Assembly: GCA_016707585.1 (NCBI GenBank)
Contig: JADJHL010000009.1
Span: forward strand, 142,747-206,746
Length of the DNA: 64,000 nucleotides
Reading direction: 5' to 3'
Source of the DNA: Ignavibacteriales bacterium
GTDB taxonomy: Bacteria; Bacteroidota; Ignavibacteria; Ignavibacteriales; Ignavibacteriaceae
The notes beneath the pieces are model-generated. The model was given only the letters and a program-made list of their open reading frames with translations. It was not told where the DNA came from and did not search any database. Below, one piece after another: positions 26,599 to 36,008 of the stretch. A program made the translations under genes and the position numbers. Each line of letters starts with the position of its first letter. The first letter of the stretch is position 1.

Positions 26599-27870
26599 TC
26601 ACTTCTGTAAAATCATTTTCTTCATTTCTTTTTTCCCATCAAACTCAAGCGAATAAAGATAGACTCCGCTGGATAAATTATCCGATGTAAAATTAACTTC
26701 GTGAATTCCTGCAGAAAGATATGATTGAACTAATATTTGAACCTTTGCACCAAAAATATTATACACAACAAGTTTTGTCTCACCAGATTTTGGTAAAGCA
26801 AATTTTATTTTTGTAGTTGGATTAAATGGATTAGGATAATTTTGTTCAAGTGAAAAATATTTTGGAACTACATTTTCATTTTCTACATCAGTTGCTGGAA
26901 TACTGCCAAGAAAGTAAGGATTTGCTATTGCAGTTTGATAAGCAGCTAATGCAGATGCTGAAGAATTAATTCTCCAATCTGTAAAAACTGTACCTTCAAC
27001 CTTTGCAATATTAAACCAGGTTGCAGCTTTAATTTGAGTATAAAATTGTAACCAGCTATACGCTTCAGCTATCCATTGGCTTTTTGAACCACCTTGCTCA
27101 ACAGAAGCAAATTCACCAAGCATTATCGGTTTACCATAATTCTTAAACTTTTGATAAAGTGGATTGTAAATGTTAAAAAAACTTATCCAACCTGACCAAG
27201 TTTGTGTTGTTCCAAAATTGTAACCATCAAAACCAATCCAATCTACATAATCATTACCCGGATAATAGGCTTCGGGAATGTTCCAGGTTTCATTTGGTGC
27301 GCTTCCATTATTTGGGCACCAAACCCAAACAACATTATCAACACTGTTAGCTTCAAATAAATCGTGCACGCGTTGATAAGCTGCAATAAATCTTTCAGGT
27401 CCATCTGCTTTTGTAGAATCTCCAAACCCATTTAAAGTTCCACCACCATTGTTTGCACCACCGTAAGTATACCAATCACCATTAAATTCGTGTCCTAATC
27501 TTATAAAAAGTGGCTTGCCCCAATTTTTAACTTGATTTGCATATAGTAAAATATAATTATCATAAGATCCATTTATTATAGATGTTAAAGGAAAAGGTGA
27601 ACCAGGTACTTGAGGCATCCAGGTAATATGAGGAATTGCACCATTTGCATCAATCAAATTGCACTTTGTTAGCGGAAAATCCGGAAGTTTATTTGCAGGC
27701 CATCCAGTAAAGAACATTTCAATTGCAATATTTTTACCAGCCAACAATTCAAAACTTGATTGCGCATCTGTATTGATGAAAGCTGCATGATAACAACCGG
27801 TTTCAGGAATTGGAACCTGGGAAAATAATTGTAAAGAAATCAAAACTGATAACAATAATATTTTTTTCAT
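26599..27870 (-). CDS. Secreted GH26-like glycoside hydrolase with T9SS sorting domain
   Basis: The chosen ATG at 27870 has AAAGG six bases before it and gives a 423-residue protein; an ATG at 27888 is also in frame. A signal peptide (to FSQ) is followed by a glycosidase barrel. RLGHEFNGDWY holds the presumed acid/base Glu and PIMLGEFAS the nucleophile Glu, with WVWCPN between, as in GH26 beta-mannanases. The last 80 residues are a type A T9SS domain (NYPNPFNPTT...GVYLYSLEF...KKMILQK). The substrate is not fixed by the sequence; mannan or a related beta-glycan is likely. No other polysaccharide genes are next to it. Confidence 0.85.
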   Translation of the reverse strand: MKKILLLSVLISLQLFSQVPIPETGCYHAAFINTDAQSSFELLAGKNIAIEMFFTGWPANKLPDFPLTKCNLIDANGAIPHITWMPQVPGSPFPLTSIINGSYDNYILLYANQVKNWGKPLFIRLGHEFNGDWYTYGGANNGGGTLNGFGDSTKADGPERFIAAYQRVHDLFEANSVDNVVWVWCPNNGSAPNETWNIPEAYYPGNDYVDWIGFDGYNFGTTQTWSGWISFFNIYNPLYQKFKNYGKPIMLGEFASVEQGGSKSQWIAEAYSWLQFYTQIKAATWFNIAKVEGTVFTDWRINSSASALAAYQTAIANPYFLGSIPATDVENENVVPKYFSLEQNYPNPFNPTTKIKFALPKSGETKLVVYNIFGAKVQILVQSYLSAGIHEVNFTSDNLSSGVYLYSLEFDGKKEMKKMILQK

Positions 27871-28085
27871 TTTATAACCTTTCATCAAATACTAATTATG
27901 CAACAATAAAGCCAGCTTTAAATGATTCTATATCTGCGTTTATAATCATTAAATCTATTTTATAAATAATTCATTAAACTTTAGCAGCAAGTTAATTATT
28001 ATAACAATAATATATTCTTATCAGTTTCATAATTCAATGATAAAGTCATTGCGATGACCATGCCAGAAAAATCTTTGATTGAAAT

Positions 28086-28200
28086 GTAGGGATCGATCTC
28101 CCGATCGATCCGTTTGAGAGATAATAAATATTATTATTGTTTTATCATAGATTATTAATAACTCAAAGTCCAACGGAATGGACGGGAGTCCATTCCCTAC
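28086..28200. repeat. Paired palindromic repeat (REP/BIME-like), GTAGGGA...TTCCCTAC type
   Basis: The element starts GTAGGGATCGATCTCCCGAT and ends GACGGGAGTCCATTCCCTAC. Each end is a hairpin (GATCGATC-tccc-GATCGATC and GGAATGGAC-gggag-TCCATTCC), and the ends are inverted. A second copy of the same layout is at 57446-57522. It fills most of the 387-base gap at 27889-28275, which otherwise shows no gene. Confidence 0.75.
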
Positions 28201-28275
28201 AAAATTCTATTCGCATCTAACCTCAAATATTTTTAAGTTTCTACTAGCAAAAATCTCTATTGGGATAAGACCTAA

Positions 28276-30060
28276 ATGAAACTAAAATATTTTCTTTTCC
28301 TCTTTCTTTCATTCTTAATTTTTAATTCTTCATTGTTAATTGGTACCGTAAGGTACGTAAGCAAAACCGGCATAAGCCAACCGCCCTACACAAGCTGGGC
28401 TACAGCTTCTGACAGCATACAAAAGTGCATTAACATTTGCAGTTTTGGTGATACCGTCTATGTTGCTAATGGTGTTTACAAAGAGCAGGTTGTTATGGTA
28501 CCAGGACTTTCTTTAATTGGTTCTGGGATTGATAGCTGTATTATTGATACTAGATCCTTGGCGGTTATAGGGGCAGTTACTGTTTTAGATAGCTGTAAAT
28601 TTAAAAATTTTGCAATTATAGTTTCAAATACAACTCCATATTCGCGCCTTGGTATCTATATCAGAAACAATAATGGGAAATATGGCTACAGATTAGTTGA
28701 ATATAATTTAATTCAAAATGCAATGCGAGGTATAGTATCTCAAAGTGCCAACTCATCTATACTTTCGAACATAATAAGAAATTCTATTGATGGTATCGAA
28801 ATAAGCGGAGTAATACCAAACATTCATCCCAAGGTTATTGGTAATTATATTTCCGTAACTGGAACTAGCATTTGGTTATCATTTGGTTCTATACCATACA
28901 TAACAAATAATATCTGTATAGGTAGCAAAGGATTTTTTGGTGGATATTCCGGATTAAATGAAATCTATAATAATCTATTTCTTGTAGATGGAGGTGAAGG
29001 AGTATCATTATCTGATACTGTAAAATTCTATAATAACGATATTACTTTTTCTAACCATCCAAATGTAGGAATTCTTGTTGGTGGTAATTACCAAAAAATA
29101 ATTAATAATAATATTGAAAATACTGATAAATCATTACAAGCAAATTTCCCTTCCAATCCTACTGTAAGATATAACAATATCTGGAATACAAGAATCATTA
29201 ACGAAAACATCCCGGCACCTGATAGCACCAACATACATAAAGACCCAATGTTTGTAAATCCGGATAGTATGGATTTCAAGCTTCAAATGTATTCTCCTTT
29301 AATAGATGCAGGTGATCCAAACATACTTGATAAGGATGGAAGCAGAAGTGATATTGGCTTGTTCGGAGGACCTTTAGGAGAAAAATATACTTACAGAGAT
29401 CTTGCACCAAAACCACCATCAAACCTAACAGCAATTATGGATAGCGGATTGGTTAAACTAACCTGGAACAAAAACACAGAGGCAGATTTTAGTGTTTATA
29501 GAGTTTACAGGGATACAGTTCCAGATTTTATGTATGATACAACAAAAATAATTGCAGTACTATCAGACACAGTTTTTTTTGATGATCCGCCACAGAAATT
29601 CATATCAGGAAATTACTATTATAAAATAACAGCACTTGATAACACAAGCAATCAATCAGCACCGAGTGAAGAATCCCACATAAACATAACAGGAATACCT
29701 GAAGCACCACCAATAGTTGTAGAGCATTATCGTTTACTTAATAATTATCCAAATCCATTTAACTCAAGTACAATAATTCCTTATAGATTAAAAGAAGGCG
29801 GATATGTAAAACTTTACATTTATGATATGCAAGGAGAGCGGGTAAGAGTTCTTGTAAATGAATATCAAAGTGCAGGATATTATGAAGCAAGATTCAGTCC
29901 TACAGAAGCAGAGCGCAATAATCCAAATATGGATATGGATTGGCACACAGGTTACAATGATGATGTAGCAAGTGGAATTTATCTATATCAAATAATGGTA
30001 AGAGGCGAAGGAGATATTCCTGTTTTTACAGATATGGGTAAGATGATACTCTTGAAGTAA
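28276..30060 (+). CDS. Secreted right-handed beta-helix protein with Fn3 and T9SS domains
   Basis: This 594-residue protein has a signal peptide, then VRYVSKTG and SIQKCINICSFGDTVYVANGVYKE, the opening of right-handed beta-helix (pectate-lyase-like) proteins. NNI/NYI repeats follow to about residue 330. A fibronectin-III-like domain (about 375-470) and a T9SS-like sorting domain (LLNNYPNPFNSST...MILLK) complete it. No catalytic residues could be assigned, so it may bind or cut a polysaccharide. It is divergent from the GH26-like gene and both are probably T9SS cargo. Confidence 0.85.
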   Translation: MKLKYFLFLFLSFLIFNSSLLIGTVRYVSKTGISQPPYTSWATASDSIQKCINICSFGDTVYVANGVYKEQVVMVPGLSLIGSGIDSCIIDTRSLAVIGAVTVLDSCKFKNFAIIVSNTTPYSRLGIYIRNNNGKYGYRLVEYNLIQNAMRGIVSQSANSSILSNIIRNSIDGIEISGVIPNIHPKVIGNYISVTGTSIWLSFGSIPYITNNICIGSKGFFGGYSGLNEIYNNLFLVDGGEGVSLSDTVKFYNNDITFSNHPNVGILVGGNYQKIINNNIENTDKSLQANFPSNPTVRYNNIWNTRIINENIPAPDSTNIHKDPMFVNPDSMDFKLQMYSPLIDAGDPNILDKDGSRSDIGLFGGPLGEKYTYRDLAPKPPSNLTAIMDSGLVKLTWNKNTEADFSVYRVYRDTVPDFMYDTTKIIAVLSDTVFFDDPPQKFISGNYYYKITALDNTSNQSAPSEESHINITGIPEAPPIVVEHYRLLNNYPNPFNSSTIIPYRLKEGGYVKLYIYDMQGERVRVLVNEYQSAGYYEARFSPTEAERNNPNMDMDWHTGYNDDVASGIYLYQIMVRGEGDIPVFTDMGKMILLK

Positions 30061-30241
30061 TGAACAATTAAAAATGAAGAATGAACAATTATCAATTGAA
30101 TAGAAATAGAACAATGAAACAATATTTTTTTCATTGAGCATTCAAAATTGAGCATTTAACATTTCAAAAAGTTGTGCATTCATCGTGTATTTTTCTATTT
30201 TTCTTATGTCATTTATTAACAATCATATTCAGGAGTAAGTT

Positions 30242-31159
30242 TTGGGATTATTAGTTGTAGGTTCACTCGGTTTAGATACAGTTGAAACACCATTTGATAA
30301 AGTAGAAAATGCTTTAGGCGGATCGGCAACTTACATTTCACTTGCCGCAAGTTATTTCGGCGGTCCAGTGGAGTTGGTTGGTGTGGTAGGCAGTGATTTC
30401 CCTAAAGAGTATATTAAAATTATGCAAGATCATAATGTTGATGTTGAAGGTTTACAGATTGTTGAAGGCGGAAAAACTTTTAAATGGTCTGGCAAATATC
30501 ATTATGATTTGAATGTGCGTGATACACTTCTAACCGAATTAAATGTTTTCCAAGATTTTAATCCAATTATTCCCGAGAATTTTAAGAAATCAAAATACAT
30601 TTGTCTCGGTAACATCGATCCGGTTTTGCAAGCAAGAGTTTTGGATCAGATGGAAGATCCGCAATTTATTGTTTGCGATACTATGAACTTCTGGATTGAG
30701 GGAAAAAAAGATGAACTTCTTCAGTTATTACCAAGAGTTGATGTGCTGATTATAAATGACAGCGAAGCAAGATTACTTGCACAGGAGCCAAACTTAATTC
30801 GTGCTTCAAAAAAAATAAGAGCACTCGGTCCTAAAATTCTTATTATAAAAAAAGGTGAGCACGGCGCTTTACTATTTGCAGGTGATACAGTTTTTTCTGC
30901 ACCGGCTTATCCAATGGAAACAATTTATGATCCGACTGGCGCAGGTGATTCTTTTGCAGGCGGATTTACAGGTTACTTATATAAAACCCGCGATTTATCT
31001 CCAGACAGTTTAAAGCGTGCGGTTATTTACGGAAGTACGATGGCTTCTTTCTGTGTTGAGAAATTCAGTACAAAAGGATTGGAAGATTTATCTTATTTAC
31101 AAATTTCTGATCGATATAGAGAATTTATGATGCTTTCAAGATTTGATGAACAAGAATAA
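30242..31159 (+). CDS. PfkB-family sugar or nucleoside kinase
   Basis: This 305-residue kinase has the PfkB hallmarks: ALGGSATYISLAASYFGG near the start (substrate di-glycine region) and DPTGAGDSFAGGFTG near the end (ATP-binding, anion hole and catalytic Asp). The TTG start is chosen because AGGAG lies six bases before it and the product has full length. The substrate is unknown. It lies just before mtnA with a palindromic element between, so a role in methylthioribose or ribose metabolism is possible, but other PfkB substrates fit equally. Confidence 0.9.
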   Translation: MGLLVVGSLGLDTVETPFDKVENALGGSATYISLAASYFGGPVELVGVVGSDFPKEYIKIMQDHNVDVEGLQIVEGGKTFKWSGKYHYDLNVRDTLLTELNVFQDFNPIIPENFKKSKYICLGNIDPVLQARVLDQMEDPQFIVCDTMNFWIEGKKDELLQLLPRVDVLIINDSEARLLAQEPNLIRASKKIRALGPKILIIKKGEHGALLFAGDTVFSAPAYPMETIYDPTGAGDSFAGGFTGYLYKTRDLSPDSLKRAVIYGSTMASFCVEKFSTKGLEDLSYLQISDRYREFMMLSRFDEQE

Positions 31160-31193
31160 TTATTAAATAATTATATTTTCACTTCGATCAATT

Positions 31194-31265
31194 GGTAGGC
31201 GCAGGCTTAAGCCTGCGGGTTTTATTTACAATATTTAAAAACGCAACCTGAAGGTTGCGGCTACC
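31194..31265. repeat. Paired palindromic repeat (REP/BIME-like), GGTAGG...GCTACC type
   Basis: Two hairpins lie inside inverted ends: GCAGGCTTAAGCCTGC (31201-31216) and GCAACCTGAAGGTTGC (31243-31258), bounded by GGTAGGC and GGCTACC. It differs in sequence from the GTAGGGA elements but has the same build. It lies between the PfkB gene and mtnA. Confidence 0.75.
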
Positions 31266-31309
31266 ACGAATTTTATAGCTCAATTACATAAGTAAAAATT
31301 TACAACAAA

Positions 31310-32323
31310 ATGAATCCCCAAAATTATTACTCAATAAAATTTTCAGGTGATCATCTTTCATTTTTGGATCAAACAAAACTGCCTTTGCAGGAAGTTTATA
31401 TTAATACAGATAATTATGAACGAATTGCCGTTGCGATTGAAAAATTGGAGTTACGCGGCGCTCCGTTAATTGGAATTTCTGTGGCATTTGCATTAGCATT
31501 ATCATTCAAAAACATTTTAGAAAATCATTTAGATCATTTTAATAAAGTTTATAAAAGATTAGCATCAACAAGACCAACGGCTGTTAATCTTTTTTACGCT
31601 TTAGATAGAATGAAAAAAGTTTTTTATTCAATTACGGATTTTTCAAATACTTATCAAATCTTACTAGATGAAGCAAAAGCTATTTATGATTACGAAGTAC
31701 ATTGTTCAAATAAAATGGCTGAAATTGGATCAAAGATCTTTACAAAAAAATCTAATGTGTTAACACATTGCAACACCGGTGCGTTAGCAACCGCAGGATT
31801 TGGAACAGCGTTTTCAGTAATCAAAAAGGCATTCGATGAAGGTTATGTAAATCACGTTTACGCTGATGAAACAAGGCCACTATTACAGGGTTTGCGATTA
31901 ACTTCCTACGAACTTGAAAAAAATGGAATTCCTTTTACTGTTCAAACGGATTCTATGGCTGCAGTTTTAATGCAACATGGCAAAATTGATCTTGTTATAA
32001 CTGGCGCTGATAGAATTGCTCTAAATGGAGATAGTGCAAATAAAGTTGGAACTTATAATCTTGCTGTGCTTTGTAATTATCATAACATTCCGTTTTACAT
32101 TGTTGCTCCATCTACAACGATCGATAGAAAAATAGCAACAGGCAGTGAAATAGAAATTGAATATAGAAACAGTTCGGAAATCTTATCCATAAATGGCAAT
32201 CAAATTGCTAATCCAAATATCAAAACATTTTCTCCGGCATTTGATGTAACCCCCTCGCATTTAATTAAAGGCATTATTACAGAAGAAGATTTATATTCTT
32301 TTCCTTACAATTTTATAAGATGA
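31310..32323 (+). CDS. mtnA: S-methyl-5-thioribose-1-phosphate isomerase
   Basis: This 337-residue enzyme isomerises methylthioribose-1-phosphate to the ribulose form in methionine salvage. It shows RGAPLIGISVAFA, THCNTGALATAGFGTA with the catalytic Cys, the VYADETRPLLQGLRLT signature and ITGADRIALNGD with the catalytic Asp. The length is normal. The last four bases overlap the recO start (ATGA). Other methionine-salvage genes are not in the window. Confidence 0.95.
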   Translation: MNPQNYYSIKFSGDHLSFLDQTKLPLQEVYINTDNYERIAVAIEKLELRGAPLIGISVAFALALSFKNILENHLDHFNKVYKRLASTRPTAVNLFYALDRMKKVFYSITDFSNTYQILLDEAKAIYDYEVHCSNKMAEIGSKIFTKKSNVLTHCNTGALATAGFGTAFSVIKKAFDEGYVNHVYADETRPLLQGLRLTSYELEKNGIPFTVQTDSMAAVLMQHGKIDLVITGADRIALNGDSANKVGTYNLAVLCNYHNIPFYIVAPSTTIDRKIATGSEIEIEYRNSSEILSINGNQIANPNIKTFSPAFDVTPSHLIKGIITEEDLYSFPYNFIR

Positions 32324-33060
32324 GCGATATAGTTAAAACCGAAGCAGTTGTACTTTCAAAAATTAATTATGGAGATACAAGCAGCATCGTTTCACTTTAC
32401 ACTGAATCTGATGGAAAAATTTCTGCAATAATAAAAGGCGGCCGCGGACCAAAATCAAAAATTGGAAAGATTATTGATCCTATAAATCATCTTCAGGTTA
32501 TCATCTACAAAAAAAATACACGTGATGTGCAAATACTTTCAGACGCAAATCTCGTCTCACATTTTGTAAATCTAAAAGAGGATCTTGATTCAACTAAATA
32601 TTCATTTGCTATAATCGAGCTTGTTAAAAATTTAACTTCAGAACACGAATCGAACTACAAGTTGTTTAAAGGCTTGATAAAGATTTTGAATATGATCAAT
32701 GATAAAAAGGAAAAGCCTGCTTTTTTGTTTGGAAGATTTTTACTTTTCTTTTTATCCGAACTTGGTTATGAATTATCAATCGATAAATGTGCTATTTGTG
32801 GAAAAGATGTTGCTGCAAATAAATCTGTTGGTTTTGATTTTAATACTGGACTAATTTGCTCAGATTGTTTTGAATCACACTCAGGATTAGAAAATGTTTC
32901 AGCGGAACTTTTTGAGTTAATCTTTTGTCTAAAAACCAATAGATTAGCAGAAAAATTTAATGTTGATCTAATGGACAAGTTTAATTTATTGATGGAACGT
33001 TATTTAAAATTTCACGTAAGTGATTTTAAAGGAATACAATCTTTCCAAATTTATAAGTAG
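32320..33060 (+). CDS. recO: DNA repair protein RecO
   Basis: This 246-residue protein has an N-terminal OB fold (TEAVVLSKINYGDTSSIVSLYTESDGKISAIIKGGR), a helical middle and a zinc site (CAICGK...CSDCF). It helps load RecA on SSB-coated DNA in the RecFOR pathway. Its start overlaps the mtnA stop by four bases, so translation is coupled. It is followed after 77 bases by htrA. Confidence 0.93.
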   Translation: MSDIVKTEAVVLSKINYGDTSSIVSLYTESDGKISAIIKGGRGPKSKIGKIIDPINHLQVIIYKKNTRDVQILSDANLVSHFVNLKEDLDSTKYSFAIIELVKNLTSEHESNYKLFKGLIKILNMINDKKEKPAFLFGRFLLFFLSELGYELSIDKCAICGKDVAANKSVGFDFNTGLICSDCFESHSGLENVSAELFELIFCLKTNRLAEKFNVDLMDKFNLLMERYLKFHVSDFKGIQSFQIYK

Positions 33061-33137
33061 AGGAATTATCGATATAAGCGACACCAATGAATAAAAAGTG
33101 AATCTAATAAAAACAAAAAATCTATAGGAGAATAAAA

Positions 33138-34625
33138 ATGAAAGTTAAAGGCGTTTTGGGAGCAGTTGCTCTTGTTGCAGTCGGAGTTCTTTTCGGAGCT
33201 TTGCTTGTATCGGGATTCGGATTGGTTAGACCAGGCTGGGCAGATATAAATCTTGGTGCAAATCAACCTCCGGTAAATCTTGATGCTGATGCAACATCAT
33301 TCTCAAAAGCATTTATTGAAGTTGCTGAAAAAGTTACTCCGGCAATTGTACAAATAAGTGTAGTTGCAGAAAGAGATAATCCACACAAAGATTTTTTCTT
33401 CTTTCCATTTGATAATGAAATGCCAAAAGAACAACAAGGTTCTGGTAGTGGAATTATTATTTCTGATGACGGTTACATTTTAACAAACAATCACGTTGTA
33501 GAAAAAGCAACAAAAGTTAGTGTTGGATTAGGTGATAAACGCACATTTGATGCTAAAGTTGTTGGAACTGATCCATTAACTGATTTAGCTGTTATAAAAA
33601 TTGATGCTGATAATCTTACAACAGCTTACCTTGGCGATTCTGATAATTTAAAAGTAGGACAATGGGTAATGGCAATTGGTAATCCATTATCACTTTCTTC
33701 TACAGTTACTGCCGGAATTATTAGTGCTGAAGGCAGAGGTTTAGGTTTGATTAAAGATCGTTATGGTGTTGAAAACTTTATTCAAACTGATGCTGTTATT
33801 AATCCAGGTAATAGCGGTGGTGCTTTAGTTGATCTTTCCGGTGCAGTTGTAGGGGTTAATTCAGCCATCGCAACACAAGGAACTGGAACTTACATTGGTT
33901 ATGGATTTGCAATCCCAATCAATCTTGCAAAATCAGTTGCTAAAGAATTGATTGCTAATGGGAAAGTAAATCGTGGTTACATTGGAGTTAGTATTAGCGA
34001 GGTTGATGATGCGATTGCAAAATCAGTTGGATTGGATAAACCACACGGAATTATTATTCAGGATGTTGTTGAAGGTGGCGCAGCATCTGAAACTGACTTG
34101 AAAGCTGGAGATATAATTCTCTCGGTTGATGGTAAAGAAGTTAATCAACCAAACGCTTTGCAAAGCTATGTTGCATCAAAAACCGCTGGGTCAACAGTCA
34201 ATTTAAAAGTATTTAGAGATGGAAAAGAGATTGATAGAAAAATAACATTAAAATCTCGTGACGATGATTCTGAAAAGAAAGTTACTGCAAAAAAAGATAG
34301 TGATGATGAAAGTAAAACTGATTCCAAATCAAATACAATTAGTTTTGAAAGCATTGGAATGACAATTAAAAATCTTAGTGAAAAAGACAAAGAGAGTTTA
34401 AATGTTAATAATGGTGTGCTTATAACTAAGGTTGATAATTTTAGTAAAGCTGCTGATCAACGATTAGGCAGTGGTTTAGTGATTGTGGAAGCTGATAAGA
34501 AAAAAGTAAGTGATGTAAATTCTTTTGAAAAAATTATTGATAGTAAAAAGGGAAAAGCTGTTTTACTAAAGGTTCAGGATAAAGAAGGGAATACAAGATT
34601 TGTAGGATTGGAGATTCCTGACTAG
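33138..34625 (+). CDS. degP: DegP/HtrA-type periplasmic serine protease
   Basis: This 495-residue protein has an N-terminal membrane or signal segment, a trypsin-like domain (about 55-260) and two PDZ domains (about 280-360 and 405-490). The triad is intact: His119 (TNNHVV), Asp149 (DLAVI) and Ser226 (NPGNSGGAL). It should degrade or refold damaged envelope proteins. A good ribosome-binding site (AGGAG) precedes the ATG. The two PDZ domains are separated by a long acidic, lysine-rich linker (about 365-405). It ends in front of a strong terminator. Confidence 0.93.
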   Translation: MKVKGVLGAVALVAVGVLFGALLVSGFGLVRPGWADINLGANQPPVNLDADATSFSKAFIEVAEKVTPAIVQISVVAERDNPHKDFFFFPFDNEMPKEQQGSGSGIIISDDGYILTNNHVVEKATKVSVGLGDKRTFDAKVVGTDPLTDLAVIKIDADNLTTAYLGDSDNLKVGQWVMAIGNPLSLSSTVTAGIISAEGRGLGLIKDRYGVENFIQTDAVINPGNSGGALVDLSGAVVGVNSAIATQGTGTYIGYGFAIPINLAKSVAKELIANGKVNRGYIGVSISEVDDAIAKSVGLDKPHGIIIQDVVEGGAASETDLKAGDIILSVDGKEVNQPNALQSYVASKTAGSTVNLKVFRDGKEIDRKITLKSRDDDSEKKVTAKKDSDDESKTDSKSNTISFESIGMTIKNLSEKDKESLNVNNGVLITKVDNFSKAADQRLGSGLVIVEADKKKVSDVNSFEKIIDSKKGKAVLLKVQDKEGNTRFVGLEIPD

Positions 34626-34643
34626 AAGATAATTTATTAAATT

Positions 34644-34765
34644 GAGGCTGTCTTCGTGCAGTCATTCAGAACTTATTTCGGAATCCCAATATTTATAATT
34701 TTATAGATTGAGAACCTGAAACAAGTTCAGGTTGACAAATAACTTCGGAGACAGCCTCTTTTTTT
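34644..34765 (+). terminator. Long inverted repeat with terminator behind degP
   Basis: GAGGCTGTCT at 34644 pairs with AGACAGCCTC at 34749-34758, directly before a run of nine T. Between the arms are two facing copies of a GTCA(T/A)(T/C)C(T/A)GAACTT-type repeat. It terminates the degP transcript ahead of aroC and looks like a dispersed palindromic element reused as a terminator. Confidence 0.7.
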
Positions 34766-34794
34766 TTATATTTGCTAAAACCTTAGGAGAGTAA

Positions 34795-36006
34795 ATGATC
34801 AGATTTCTTACCGCAGGCGAATCTCACGGTAAAGCTTTAACAACTATTGTAGATGGATTTCCATCAAACTTAAAAATTTCTGAAAATTTCATCAATCAAC
34901 AGCTTAAACGTAGGCAATTTGGTTATGGTCGTGGTTTAAGAATGAAGATTGAAACTGACAAAGCAGAAATTTTATCTGGTGTTAGATTTGGTAAAACTCT
35001 CGGCTCACCAATTTCTATGCTGATTAGAAATAGTGATTGGGAGAACTGGCAAACTTTAATGTCTGTTGATCCAATTAATGAAAAAATTCAGAAGGTAACA
35101 ATTCCAAGACCTGGACATGCAGATTTAGTTGGAGTTTCAAAATACAATTTTGATGATATTAGAAATTCAATTGAGAGATCTTCAGCAAGAGAAACTGCTG
35201 CACGTGTTGCTGCCGGATCAATTGCAAAAAAACTACTTGAAGAATTTGGAATTTCAATTGGAAGTTTTGTTGAAAGTATAGGTGGCATTTATCCTGAAAA
35301 GAATTTTTCCGAAAAACTCTTTAACAATTCAATTTCATCAAACTTTACCGGCAAATTAATTTCTGATAAAGCTGATAAAAGTTCTGTTAGAGTTTTAGAA
35401 GATCAGCACGAAGAAAAAATTATTCGTAAAATCAAAACAGCTAAGAAGAATGGTGATACACTTGGTGGAACATTTATTACTGTTGCAACTGGAATCCCAG
35501 TTGGACTCGGCAGTTTTATGAATTACGATACAAAGCTAGATGCAGAAATTGCACAGTCATTTATGTCAATCAATGCAGTAAAAGCTGTAGAAGTTGGCGA
35601 AGGATTTTTACTTGCGGAAAAATTTGGTTCAAAATCTCATGATGAAATTGTAATGAAAAAAGATTTTATTGGAAGAAAAACAAATCGTGCTGGTGGAATT
35701 GAAGGCGGAGTTTCAACAGGTTTACCAATAATTGTTCGCGCTGCGATGAAACCAATTGCCACATTGATGTCTCCAATAGAGAGTGTAGATTTATCCACAA
35801 TGAAAAAAGTAGATGCCAGACGTGAACGAAGTGATTTTGTTGCAGTTCCAGCTTGTGCAGTAATTTCAGAAACTATGCTTGCATGGTCGCTTGCTAAATT
35901 CTTTTTGCAAAAGTTTGGCGGTGATTCGATAGATGAAACAAAAGACAATTTTAATATTTACAATAAAAAGTTATTCAGCAGAATTAAAAACAATTTTAAG
36001 AGTTAA
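34795..36006 (+). CDS. aroC: Chorismate synthase
   Basis: This 403-residue enzyme uses reduced FMN to make chorismate from EPSP, the end of the shikimate pathway. Diagnostic parts are MIRFLTAGESHGKALT at the start, RRQFGYGRGLRM, RPGHADLVGVSKY, SSARETAARVAAGSIAKK (split motifs) and RADFVAVPA-like RSDFVAVPACAV near the end. An AGGAG lies just before the ATG. It is followed after two bases by an MBL-fold gene, so the next two genes are probably cotranscribed. Chorismate feeds pabBC at 57.5 kb. Confidence 0.96.
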   Translation: MIRFLTAGESHGKALTTIVDGFPSNLKISENFINQQLKRRQFGYGRGLRMKIETDKAEILSGVRFGKTLGSPISMLIRNSDWENWQTLMSVDPINEKIQKVTIPRPGHADLVGVSKYNFDDIRNSIERSSARETAARVAAGSIAKKLLEEFGISIGSFVESIGGIYPEKNFSEKLFNNSISSNFTGKLISDKADKSSVRVLEDQHEEKIIRKIKTAKKNGDTLGGTFITVATGIPVGLGSFMNYDTKLDAEIAQSFMSINAVKAVEVGEGFLLAEKFGSKSHDEIVMKKDFIGRKTNRAGGIEGGVSTGLPIIVRAAMKPIATLMSPIESVDLSTMKKVDARRERSDFVAVPACAVISETMLAWSLAKFFLQKFGGDSIDETKDNFNIYNKKLFSRIKNNFKS

Positions 36007-36008
36007 TA

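Noticed and set aside
35637..35948. 103-codon reverse ORF inside aroC
   Set aside because: Shadow of the conserved chorismate synthase C-terminus.
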